64,000 bases of DNA from DASXAI01 sp963798445 (GTDB lineage: Bacteria > Actinomycetota > Acidimicrobiia > Acidimicrobiales > Ilumatobacteraceae). The stretch covers positions 434,001-498,000 of the forward strand of contig CAWCTH010000011.1 in assembly GCA_963798445.1 (NCBI GenBank), given 5' to 3'. The position numbers were made by a program, and so were the translations under genes. The notes beneath the pieces are model-generated. The model saw nothing but the letters and a program-made list of their open reading frames with translations. It had not been told where the DNA came from and did no database searches. This document shows, in pieces, positions 52,419 to 60,236 of this stretch; the first letter of the stretch is position 1; each line of letters begins with the position of its first letter.

Positions 52419-52473
52419 GTACTGACTGCGGTTGCCGCTGATTGCGACACATATCGCGCATCACATCGTGGCG
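52419..52473. repeat. Dispersed inverted repeat, copy E (degenerate)
   Basis: The right half (TGCGACACATATCGCGCATC onward) matches copy A in 21 of 26 positions; the left half begins CGTACTGACTGCG. The arms no longer pair well. Located 14 bases after the split-barrel gene stop. Confidence 0.55.
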
Positions 52474-52575
52474 GATGGCCCGGCGGCGCGGCGATTTCCA
52501 CTGTTGGTGGTTGTGACCCCGCTGGGCGAGGCGCTCGTTCGTCAAACTCACCGTGAGTGAGCATTTCCGCGTCTA

Positions 52576-52642
52576 TTCTCGGTGCATATCAGCTTCTCGG
52601 TGCAGAAGTGCATCGAAATTTGCCACTCTGGCGCACCGAGAA
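52576..52642. repeat. TTCTCGGTGC repeat element, copy 2
   Basis: TTCTCGGTGC at 52576 and 52594 (period 18), and its exact inverted copy GCACCGAGAA at 52633-52642. The two-unit block is 25/28 identical to the one at 33643. It ends 118 bases before the lipoprotein ATG. Confidence 0.65.
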
Positions 52643-52760
52643 TGGCGGATGTCGACTGCTCTCTGCGAGTTTCGAGGATGTCGCTGCTGGACAAACGGCG
52701 TTGATGGCCGACTCGGTGGGCCCTTGTAAGTGCATTCCGCGATCCTTTACTGTCAAACGG

Positions 52761-53486
52761 ATGCAGCTGCGGCGGACAGCGGCATGGGGGATCTTGGCGG
52801 CGTTGGTACTGGCGGGCTGCAGCTCGTCGGCGGACGGCTCGGCAGCGTCGTCTGTGTCGGAGACAACAACGACGGCGGGTGCGGTGTCGACCACAACCAT
52901 GGCGATCGCACCGCCCACGACGACTGCGCCGGCGCCCACTACCGCGCCCGCTCCAACGACAACCGAGCCACCGCCCCCCACCGTCGTCGATGCCACCACC
53001 GCCGACCCACAGGTCCTAGCCGAACAGCTCCAGACAGTGCTTGACCGGTTTCGCGATCTCTACGTTCGGTCCCGGGTGGAGCCCAGCCTCCCAGTGGAGA
53101 GCGATGAGTTTGTCGCCCGCATGCTCGCTGTGGTCACCCCCGACTATCTCGGGCTGACGCTGGCGCCCGCCTGGTAGCGATACCGACTCGAAGGGAGCTC
53201 GGTCCGGGACGGTCCGAGCGGCCCCGTTCGTGACCTGCTGACGAACGTCGTCGTTGCCTCGTCTGGTGCCGTCGCGGTTGACTATTGCGGCTACGACGAT
53301 GGCGTCACATTCGATCGAACGACGGGCGCCGTGTTGGACGATGCAACGTTCATTTACCGCGTTCATGTCGACTTCGTGCTTCAGTCCGGCCAATGGCTGA
53401 TTGATCGCGTCGGCCTGATCTCGAACACCAGTGTTGCGGTCGGCAGCGCAAACATTTGTCGCGATGAATGGCTGCTGAAGGAATGA
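52761..53486 (+). pseudogene. Lipoprotein gene broken by an in-frame TAG codon
   Basis: From ATG 52761: signal peptide with lipobox (GILAALVLAGC), Thr/Pro-rich linker (TTTTAGAV...APAPTTAPAPTTTEP), then a domain starting VLAEQLQTVLDRFRDLYV. TAG at 53175-53177 (after LAPAW) ends a 138-residue product. The same frame continues with no further stop for 102 codons (RYRLEGSSVRDG ... LDDATFIYRVHVDFVLQSG ... RDEWLLKE) to TGA 53484-53486, and the next gene overlaps that TGA by ATGA, the coupling usual for intact neighbours. The whole would be about 241 residues, probably an NTF2-like extracellular domain. Nonsense mutation is more likely than readthrough. Confidence 0.72.
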
Positions 53487-54367
53487 CCAAGGCGATCGTT
53501 GTTCTCTTGATGGCATGTTTTGTGCTGGTCGGGACCGCCGCATCGACGTCGGCGTCAGGCCCAGACGGCCCGCAGCCCTCCTCGCCGCCGGGGACTGATT
53601 TCTCTACCGTGGTGACCCTGCCGGGTGCTGGCGGGCAACGGCCGGGTGGTCATGGGGATGTGGCGGTGCCGGTTTGTGTGTGGGTGGCGGGTAGTTCCAG
53701 CGACTTGGGGATCGTGGCGCAGAACAACGGTTCGTCGGCTGGCGCGTTCCCGTACATCGCCGTCGATCATGTGTTGTTGATCCGCCGCTGCGACGGTGTC
53801 TGGGACGGCGCCACGTACCGGTGGGCGGCGTCGGCCACCGAACTGGCTCACGCCGCCCGCCTCGAGCTGTCCGGCACCCTCCCGGTGCCCCAGCCGCGCA
53901 CGACCCCGGCCGCCGGGCAGGCCTCGATCGCCACGGTGGCGGTGTTCGTGTCGATCGAGCCGGAGGCGTGGACGGCGTTCACGGTGACCCGCACCGACGC
54001 CGACACCGGTCTCAGCGCCACCGCCACGGCCACCCCGACGACGATGAGCTTCGACCCCGGCGACGGCACCAACCCAAAGTCGTGCGTCGGGCCCGGGGTC
54101 GGCTACGACGCCCACGTCGCCGGCGGCGACCCGAACCCGCAAGCGGAGCTGGCCGGGCGGTGCGCGCACGTGTACACCCGTGTGACCCGCAACGCCGACG
54201 GCTCCGCGGTGGCCGGGAGGCCTCGCGCGTGGACGGCGGCCCTCAGCGTTGATTGGGATGTGACCTGGACCGCCACCAACGGCGAGTCCGGTCAGTTCCC
54301 ACCGATCACCAAGGCCACGACCTTCGAGCGGGCCGTCACCGAGATCCAAGTCCTCGTCACCGGCTGA
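53483..54367 (+). CDS. Secreted protein of unknown function
   Basis: The product has 294 residues from MTKAIVVLLMACFVLVGTAAST, a clear signal peptide with AxA cleavage near ASTSASG. The mature part is Gly/Ala/Thr-rich with beta-strand alternation: VAVPVCVWVAGSSSDLGIVAQNNG, YIAVDHVLLIRRCDGVWDGATYRW, FVSIEPEAWTAFTVTRTDADTG, FDPGDGTNPKSCVGPG, RAWTAALSVDWDVTWTATNGESG. Four Cys could pair. The DPGDG and FDPGDGTN element resembles PKD-type loops. Its start overlaps the TGA of the interrupted lipoprotein frame, so both were one transcript. Confidence 0.75.
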   Translation: MTKAIVVLLMACFVLVGTAASTSASGPDGPQPSSPPGTDFSTVVTLPGAGGQRPGGHGDVAVPVCVWVAGSSSDLGIVAQNNGSSAGAFPYIAVDHVLLIRRCDGVWDGATYRWAASATELAHAARLELSGTLPVPQPRTTPAAGQASIATVAVFVSIEPEAWTAFTVTRTDADTGLSATATATPTTMSFDPGDGTNPKSCVGPGVGYDAHVAGGDPNPQAELAGRCAHVYTRVTRNADGSAVAGRPRAWTAALSVDWDVTWTATNGESGQFPPITKATTFERAVTEIQVLVTG

Positions 54368-54404
54368 ACCGGCCGCACCCGCCTTGAAGCGCCCCAGAAC
54401 GCGA

Positions 54405-54764
54405 CTACGGCTGGTCGGGTTGGTTGAGCTCGATGCGGTTGCCGCTCGGGTCGCGGAGGAACGCCTGCCGGCCGGCACCGGTCATGTACTCCGAACGCCG
54501 GACCTTGACCCCGGCCGACTCCAGCTCCGTCACCGCGGCGTCGAGGTCGTCGACCCGCAGCGCCAGGTGCTGGCCCCGATCGATCGTGGCCGACGGGATC
54601 TCCATCAGATGGATCTGGTGGTCGCCCGCCTGGATCCATGCGCCGGGGAACCCGAAGTCGGGTCGGTCGAGCGCGGTGAACCCCAGCTGCCCGACGTAGA
54701 AGTCGAGCGCCGGGGCCAGCTCGTGGACGTTGATGGCCACGTGATGCAGCCCGGTTGTCTTCAT
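54405..54764 (-). CDS. VOC-family (glyoxalase/bleomycin resistance-like) protein
   Basis: The product has 119 residues from MKTTGLHHVAINVHELAPAL. Paired beta-alpha-beta-beta-beta units; metal-ligand candidates are the His in LHHVAINV, the Glu in IHLMEIP or the His in GQHLALRV, and the Glu in DPSGNRIELNQ. The DPSGNRIEL ending is typical of glyoxalase I-type proteins. Its ATG overlaps the SPFH gene stop by four bases. Substrate unknown. Confidence 0.88.
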   Translation of the reverse strand: MKTTGLHHVAINVHELAPALDFYVGQLGFTALDRPDFGFPGAWIQAGDHQIHLMEIPSATIDRGQHLALRVDDLDAAVTELESAGVKVRRSEYMTGAGRQAFLRDPSGNRIELNQPDQP

Positions 54765-56284
54765 GATGGCGCTCCTGACGTGGACGCCACCTCGGCGGGC
54801 GGCTCGACCAGCGGTGATGGTGGCACGTGACCGTTGGTGCTGTCACCCTTGCCGTTGCTGCTCGGACCGGCCAGCAGGTTGCGGGCCAGCTGCAGACCGG
54901 CGACGCCCTGCGAGAGCGCCTGGGCGAGGGCATCGGAGAGGCCCTGCGCCCCGTTCAGCACGATCATCTGGTCGATGTTGCCGAACGGCTTGGCCGCCGC
55001 CTCGACGATGGCCGGCCACTGCTCGGCCAGCTGCTGGCCGATGACGGCGTCCTGGTTCTCGGCCAGTGCATCGGCGCGGGCCTTGATGGCCTCGGCCTCG
55101 GCCAGACCCTTGGCCCGGACGGCCTCACCTTCGGCGGAGCCGCGGGCCTGGATGGCATCGGCTTCAGCCTGACCGATGTTGCGGGTGGCCTCGGAGCGCG
55201 CTCCGGCGTCGACTCGCACGTGCTCGGCCTCGGCGCCGGCGGCCAGCTTCACGCGGGTGGCGTCGGCCTCGGCCTCCACCTTCACCCGCTGGGCGTTGGC
55301 GATGGCCTGCAGCTCCACTTCCTTGGCGTGGGCCTCGGCGGCGGCGATGCGGGCATCACGGTCGCCGGTGGCCAGCTTGACCTGCTCGTAGGCCTTGGCG
55401 TCCGCCGGCTTGCGCACGGTGGCTTCCAGCCGCTTCTCCTCACGCTGGGCCTCGAGCTCGGCCGCCGTGGTCTCCTGCACCACGACCTGCTGGCGGGCGG
55501 TGGCCTCGGCCAGCGGTCCGGCCTGTTGGGCGGTGGCCTTGGCCTTGTCGATCTCGGCCTGGTAGCCGGACTGCTTGATCGACGTCTCCCGGCGGGCTTC
55601 GCTCTTCTTGGCGTCGGCCGCCTGCTCCGCCTCCGTGGCGGCCTGGTCGGCCTGAGCCTGGGCGATGCGGGCGTCGCGCTCGACGGCGGCGGCGTGAGGC
55701 CGGCCGATGTTGGTGATGTAGCCGGTGGAGTCCTCGATCTCCTGGACCTGCAGCGAGTCGACGATGAGGCCGAGCTTCTCCATCTCCGATCCAGACGACG
55801 AGCGGGTGAGGGCGGTGAGCTTCTCCCGGTCGCGGATCATCTCCTCGACCGTCATGTTGCCGACGATGGCGCGCAGGTGGCCGGTGAACACGTTGTGGAC
55901 GCGCTGGTCCATCTGCGCCTGCTGGTCGAGGAACCGGCGGGCGGCATTGGCGATGGACGCGAAGTCGTCGCCCACCTTGTAGATGACGACGCCCCGGATG
56001 CCGAGCGGGATGCCCTGATGCGTGACGCAATCGATGGCGAGCTCGGTCTGGCGCAGATCGAGCGAGAGGCGGCGCACCGTCTGTACGCCGGGCAACACCA
56101 ACGTGCCCTTGCCGGTGACGATCTTGAAGCCGAGGCTCTCGTGGACCTCGACGGCGGTGTTGCTCCCACCGCGCCGGATGCCGGAGATGATGAGCGCTTC
56201 GTTCGGTTCGGCGACGCGCCACATCAATTTGAAGATGACAACAACCGCCACCACAACGATGGCGACGGTGATCAGAATGGCCAT
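54761..56284 (-). CDS. SPFH/flotillin-like protein
   Basis: The product has 507 residues. N-terminal membrane segment (ILITVAIVVVAVVVIFKLMW), SPFH domain (about 20-190: VAEPNEALIISGIRRGGS ... RVHNVFTGHLRAIVGNMTVEEMIRDREKLT), then a long coiled coil rich in Ala, Glu, Gln, Lys (about 200-400) and a C-terminal flotillin domain (ENQDAVIGQQLAEQWPAIVEAAAKPFGNIDQMIVLNG). Flotillins scaffold membrane microdomains. The upstream NfeD-like gene fits the known NfeD-SPFH pairing. Its stop is shared by overlap with the VOC gene. Confidence 0.92.
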   Translation of the reverse strand: MAILITVAIVVVAVVVIFKLMWRVAEPNEALIISGIRRGGSNTAVEVHESLGFKIVTGKGTLVLPGVQTVRRLSLDLRQTELAIDCVTHQGIPLGIRGVVIYKVGDDFASIANAARRFLDQQAQMDQRVHNVFTGHLRAIVGNMTVEEMIRDREKLTALTRSSSGSEMEKLGLIVDSLQVQEIEDSTGYITNIGRPHAAAVERDARIAQAQADQAATEAEQAADAKKSEARRETSIKQSGYQAEIDKAKATAQQAGPLAEATARQQVVVQETTAAELEAQREEKRLEATVRKPADAKAYEQVKLATGDRDARIAAAEAHAKEVELQAIANAQRVKVEAEADATRVKLAAGAEAEHVRVDAGARSEATRNIGQAEADAIQARGSAEGEAVRAKGLAEAEAIKARADALAENQDAVIGQQLAEQWPAIVEAAAKPFGNIDQMIVLNGAQGLSDALAQALSQGVAGLQLARNLLAGPSSNGKGDSTNGHVPPSPLVEPPAEVASTSGAPS

Positions 56285-56302
56285 GTCAGACCCGCTTTCG
56301 GT

Positions 56303-56512
56303 TCACATCTTGGTGACGACGACCGTGCGGGGCGGGAAGTACTCCACGACGACGATGCGCTGTCCTGTGAGGATCTCGCCGTCGCCCTCGGTGGCATACG
56401 CGTGGAACGCCTCGGTGCCGCCGCGAACCGAAACCATGACTTCGCCGATCACCCCCGGGCCGATCTTGCCGGTTACCCGGCCGATCTTTCCCACCATCTG
56501 CTGGTCTGCCAC
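56303..56512 (-). CDS. Short NfeD-like OB-fold protein
   Basis: The product has 69 residues (MADQQMVGKIGRVTGKIGPGVIGEVMVSVRGG...). It matches the C-terminal OB domain of NfeD proteins (GKIGRVTG, GEVMV, GQRIVVVEYFPPRTVVVTK) without the membrane part of full NfeD. NfeD proteins work with SPFH partners; the flotillin-like gene follows after 18 bases, consistent with a split NfeD1b-type pair. Confidence 0.8.
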   Translation of the reverse strand: MADQQMVGKIGRVTGKIGPGVIGEVMVSVRGGTEAFHAYATEGDGEILTGQRIVVVEYFPPRTVVVTKM

Positions 56513-56557
56513 GCGGCCTCGCTCGTCTCGTCAAGCACGAGTGTAGGGTCGGTTTTC

Positions 56558-57238
56558 ATGGGTGAGATGGTGGAGTTCGCCAGCAACGGTGGCACCGCGT
56601 CGGGCTACCTTGCCACGCCGGCCGGTGGCCGCGGCCCGGGGGTCCTCGTGATCCAGGAGTGGTGGGGCCTGGTCGATCACATCAAAGACGTCTGCGACCG
56701 GTTCGCGGCCGAGGGGTTCATCGCTCTCGCTCCCGACCTCTACCACGGCGCCGCGTCGAGCGAGCCCGACGAGGCCGGCAAGCTCATGATGGCCCTCAAC
56801 CTGGAGCAGGCGGGCAAGGATCTGTCCGGCGCGGTCAACCTTCTGGTCGAGCGCAGCGGCCAGCCCGCGGTCGGCACGGTGGGGTTCTGCATGGGCGGTG
56901 GCCTGGCCCTGGTCGTCGGTACGCTGCGACCGGACGCCGTCAAGGCCGTCGTCGCCTTCTACGGCGTCATCCCGTGGCCGTCGGCGCAGCCCGACTGGTC
57001 CAAGCTCGACGCCAAGGTCCTCGGTCATTTCGCCGAGAAGGACGATTTCTTCACGCCGGCCAAGGCTCAGGAGCTGGAGAACGAGCTGAAGGGCCTGGGC
57101 AAGGACGTCCAGTTCTTCGTCTACAAGGACGTCGACCACGCCTTCTTCAACGACACCCGTCCCGAGGTCCACGACGCCGAGACGTCGCGGGTGGCCTGGG
57201 ATCGGACCCTGGCGCATTTCCGCAGCGTGCTGCAGTAG
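56558..57238 (+). CDS. Dienelactone hydrolase-family protein
   Basis: The product has 226 residues from MGEMVEFASNGGTASGYLATP. Alpha/beta-hydrolase with nucleophile Cys in GFCMGGGLALV (the Cys-His-Asp triad of dienelactone hydrolases), Asp in FAEKDDFFTP, His in DVDHAFFND; WWGLVDHIKDVCDRFAAEG is also typical. It opens cyclic lactones such as those from chlorocatechol cleavage, but many members have other esters as substrates. The aromatic pathway genes lie 30 kb away, so no direct link is claimed. Confidence 0.88.
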   Translation: MGEMVEFASNGGTASGYLATPAGGRGPGVLVIQEWWGLVDHIKDVCDRFAAEGFIALAPDLYHGAASSEPDEAGKLMMALNLEQAGKDLSGAVNLLVERSGQPAVGTVGFCMGGGLALVVGTLRPDAVKAVVAFYGVIPWPSAQPDWSKLDAKVLGHFAEKDDFFTPAKAQELENELKGLGKDVQFFVYKDVDHAFFNDTRPEVHDAETSRVAWDRTLAHFRSVLQ

Positions 57239-57255
57239 CGCATAGCCTCCGGGTC

Positions 57256-58189
57256 ATGTCGAGCGCGCACCCGAGAACTGCCTCGCCGGTCCTGCCTCTC
57301 CGTCCCCGGATCCAGCGAGAAGATGCTGGCCAAGGCCCCTGGCCTGGGATCCGACATGGTGTTCATGGACCTCGAAGACTCCGTGGCCCCGCTCGAGAAG
57401 GAAGCGGCGCGCGGCAAGGTCATCGACGCCATCAAGAACCAGGACTGGGGCGACAAGGTCGTGTGCGTGCGCATCAACGCCTGGGACACGCCCTGGACCG
57501 TGTTCGACGTGGTGGAGGTGGTCGGAAACGCCGGCGAGCGCCTCGAAGAGGTCATGCTGCCGAAGGTGCAGACGGCCGCCGAGGTGGTGGCCCTCGACCT
57601 CGTGCTCAGCCAGGTGGAGGCCCGCGCCGGTCTGCCCGCCGGTCACATCGGCATCGAAGCCCAGATCGAGACCGCTCGGGGACTCATCAACGTGGAGGAG
57701 ATCTGCGCCGCTTCGCCCCGGCTGGAGACCATCATCTTCGGCCCGGCCGACTTCGCCGCCTCCATCGAGATGCCCGTGCTCACCGGCGGCGTGCAGATCC
57801 CGGAGTATCCGGGCGACCACTTCCACTACGTGTTCTCCAAGATCCTGATGGCCGGGCGGGCCAACGGCTTGCAGGTGATCGACGGGCCGTTCCTCAAGAT
57901 CCGCGACCAGGACGCCTTCCGCGACTACTGCCAGCGCACCAAGGTCCTCGGCTACGACGGCAAGTGGGCGCTGCACCCCGACCAGGTCACCATCTTGAAC
58001 GAGCTGTTCTCGCCCACGCAGGAGCAGTTCGACCGCGCCTGGGACATTCTCGAGGCCTACGAGGTCGCCACCGAGGGCGATCGCAAGGGGGCGGTCATGT
58101 TCGGCGACGAGATGATCGACGAGGCGTCGCGCAAGATGGCCATCAAGTTCGTCAGTCGCGGCACCCGCGCCGGCTTCACCCGCTCCTGA
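57256..58189 (+). CDS. HpcH/HpaI/CitE-family lyase, start region frameshifted
   Basis: From ATG 57323 the protein reads MLAKAPGLGSDMVFMDLEDSVAPLEKEAARGKV ... IGIEAQIETARGLINVEEI ... GPADFAASIE ... GKWALHPDQVTILNELFSPT, a citramalyl/malyl-CoA-lyase-type TIM barrel with the acidic metal ligands in MDLEDSVAP and IEAQIET. The conserved N-terminus RRSCLSVPGSSEKMLAKA is present just upstream in the same frame, but the only ATG (57256, MSSA) is in another frame; a two-base loss in the GCGCGC run at about 57264-57268 would explain this. As given, the start at 57323 would lack the first conserved strand. It ends one base into the HAD gene ATG. Confidence 0.82.
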
Positions 58190-58866
58190 TGGCGCCACGG
58201 TTCGACGCCGTCTTGTTCGACGCGGGCGGCGTGCTGGTGATGCCCGATCCCACCGTGCTGGCGCCGCTGCTGGCGCCGCTCGGGGGATCGGTCGATCCGG
58301 CCGTCCACCACCGGGCCCACTACGCCGCGATGCGCGCCGTCGACCGGTGCGAGGAAGAGGACTGGACGCAGTACCACCGGGCCTACGTGGCGACGGTGGG
58401 CGTGCCGGCCGACGAGCTGGAGGAAGCATTGGTGCTGTTCGGCACCACGTTCAACCTCCACCTCTGGCGCTACCCGAACGACGGGTCGGCCGCGGTGCTG
58501 CACACGCTCGTGCAGCGCAACATCCCCATCGGCGTCGTGTCGAACGCCGGCGGCCAGATCGAGGGGGTGCTGGCCCGCGCCGGTGTCTGCCAGGTCGGCG
58601 AAGGCAGCGGCGCAGGGGTGCTGTGCGTGGTGGATTCGCACATCGTCGGTGTGTCGAAGCCCGATCCCGCCATCTTCGTATCGGCGGTCGAGGCGCTCGG
58701 CATCGAGCGCGACCGCATCGCCTACGTGGGTGACAGCATCCGCTACGACGTGCGCGGGGCGGCGGCGGCAGGGCTCACGCCGCTGCTGCTCGACCCGTAC
58801 GGCGACGCCGGCGACGACGGCCACGAACGCATCCTCGCCCTGACGGAGCTGCTCGAGCTCGTGTAG
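58189..58866 (+). CDS. HAD-superfamily hydrolase
   Basis: The product has 225 residues from MAPRFDAVLFDAGGVLVMPDP. Motif I FDAGGVL, where the second Asp of the classical DxDxT/V is replaced by Gly (D-x-G), motif II VVSNAGG, motif III K in VSKPDPAIFVSAVEALG, motif IV YVGDSIRYDVRGAAAAG. The D-x-G-G-V form occurs in many phosphatase-like and haloacid-dehalogenase-type HADs. It overlaps the end of the CitE-like gene by one base. Followed by dispersed repeat copy C. Substrate unknown. Confidence 0.87.
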   Translation: MAPRFDAVLFDAGGVLVMPDPTVLAPLLAPLGGSVDPAVHHRAHYAAMRAVDRCEEEDWTQYHRAYVATVGVPADELEEALVLFGTTFNLHLWRYPNDGSAAVLHTLVQRNIPIGVVSNAGGQIEGVLARAGVCQVGEGSGAGVLCVVDSHIVGVSKPDPAIFVSAVEALGIERDRIAYVGDSIRYDVRGAAAAGLTPLLLDPYGDAGDDGHERILALTELLELV

Positions 58867-58881
58867 ACGCGCGGGCCGCCC

Positions 58882-58936
58882 GGCGAACTGACGCGATCAT
58901 CGGTCAATTACGACACCGTCGGTACATCAGTTCGAC
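58882..58936. repeat. Dispersed inverted repeat, copy C
   Basis: GGCGAACTGACGCG at the left and ACATCAGTTCGAC at the right, core TACGACACCGTC. The arms pair over about nine bases. The first 14 bases equal copy A. Located 15 bases after the HAD stop and 21 before the convergent Eis-like gene stop. Confidence 0.7.
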
Positions 58937-58957
58937 GAGGGCTCAGAAGACGAGGGC

Positions 58958-60178
58958 TCAGAACCAGGTGGTGCACCACGGCGCGACGGCACTGCGGAAC
59001 ATGGCGTCGGCGGTGGCCAGCGCGTGCTCGGCGTGGGTGTCGACCTGGCCGGCGACGGCGAGGGTGCGCAGCGACACGCCACCCAGATACGCAGCCCCCA
59101 GCGCCTCGGCCGACACCGTGATGCCGGCCGACTCATCGCTGGCCCTGCAGGTAGCGCCCTCGGGGCCACCCTCCAGCACGAAGCGACCGGCGGCGAGCCC
59201 CTGGGCGTCGGCAACCTCGATCACGACCCGGCCCGGCGTGAGGTACGTGCGCGCCGCGAGGGCCGCCGGCGTGTCGAGCACCCGCACCCAGAGGAAGTCG
59301 CTGCGCCACCGCTGAGTCACGTGGCGAGCGTCGGCCACGATCCACGGGAGCGCTTCGTCGGTGCGGCGGTCACCGGCGTCGACCTTGGCCACCCAGTCGA
59401 CCTCGCAGCAGTAGCGCCAGAGGCGGGCGTAGGCGTCGGGGGTGACGGCGACCAGCTCGTCGATCTCCAGCGTCGTGTTCGGCCGGCGGGCGTCCCACTT
59501 CCCCTTGGTGTGGTAGCGGATGTAACCCTCGGCTTCGCCCGCGTCGTTGCGGTGGACGCCGTAGAAGCCCTTGAACGGCTCGTCTCCGGGCGCCGGCGTG
59601 ATCCTGAGCACGGTGTCCCACCACCGGTCGTCGCGCTTGATGGCGCCCGGCTGGGCCTGCCGGTAGCGCTCGTACAGCGCCGGCGCTTCCTTGCGCATGG
59701 CGGTGGCGTCGACCAGCTCGACGGTGCCAGAGCCCGGCCGCACGAACTGCACGGTGCGGGCATCGATGTTGTACTCGACGTGGTCGGCGGCCGAGCCGTA
59801 GCCGAACCGTCCGTAGATGGGGAACTCGGCGGCGATCAGCATGCCGACGGGCTCGCCGCGCTCTTTGGCGGCGGCGAGATCGGGGTCGAGCATGCGCCGC
59901 AGCAAGCCCTGGCGCCGGTGGGTCGGCGCCACCGTGACGTTGGTGAGCGCGGCCGTGGGGACGACGGCGCCGCCCGGCACGGTGAGCTCGGACGCGAAGG
60001 ATCGCAGCGTGCCCACGACGCGGTCGCGGTCGAAGGCGGCCCACGTGCGGCTCAGGTCGTAGCTGGGTCGCACGAAGTCGGCGAAGCCCTCGACGGTGGG
60101 ACTCAGGAAGCCCCGCGCCATGGCGTCGCCCCACGCGACCAGCTCGTCATCGGCGATGGTGCGAACCTCGACCCCCAT
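58958..60178 (-). CDS. Eis-like GNAT acetyltransferase
   Basis: The product has 406 residues from MGVEVRTIADDELVAW. N-terminal GNAT domain with the acetyl-CoA loop TNVTVAPTHRRQGLLRRML, followed by a second GNAT-like domain and a C-terminal SCP2-like region (DAQGLAAGRFVLEGGPEGATC ... AALGAAYLGGVSLRTLAVAGQV). It ends CTTWF; Eis proteins use the C-terminal carboxylate and aromatic residue in catalysis. Eis acetylates amines such as aminoglycosides at several positions; the natural substrate here is unknown. Confidence 0.9.
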   Translation of the reverse strand: MGVEVRTIADDELVAWGDAMARGFLSPTVEGFADFVRPSYDLSRTWAAFDRDRVVGTLRSFASELTVPGGAVVPTAALTNVTVAPTHRRQGLLRRMLDPDLAAAKERGEPVGMLIAAEFPIYGRFGYGSAADHVEYNIDARTVQFVRPGSGTVELVDATAMRKEAPALYERYRQAQPGAIKRDDRWWDTVLRITPAPGDEPFKGFYGVHRNDAGEAEGYIRYHTKGKWDARRPNTTLEIDELVAVTPDAYARLWRYCCEVDWVAKVDAGDRRTDEALPWIVADARHVTQRWRSDFLWVRVLDTPAALAARTYLTPGRVVIEVADAQGLAAGRFVLEGGPEGATCRASDESAGITVSAEALGAAYLGGVSLRTLAVAGQVDTHAEHALATADAMFRSAVAPWCTTWF

Positions 60179-60236
60179 GGCGCGCACGCTAACGACCGGA
60201 ACGGACCGCGCGGGAGCCGATATACGCGCACGTGGT

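Larger units (their letters stand above)
52405..52760. other. Intergenic region of 356 bases
   Basis: Holds dispersed repeat copy E (52419-52473) and the TTCTCGGTGC element copy 2 (52576-52642). Its GC content is visibly lower than the rest of the window (for example AT-rich GTAAGTGCATTCCGCGATCC near 52727), which also holds for the following lipoprotein gene. No gene is seen; a possible ORF upstream of the lipoprotein ATG reads as non-conserved sequence. Confidence 0.55.
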
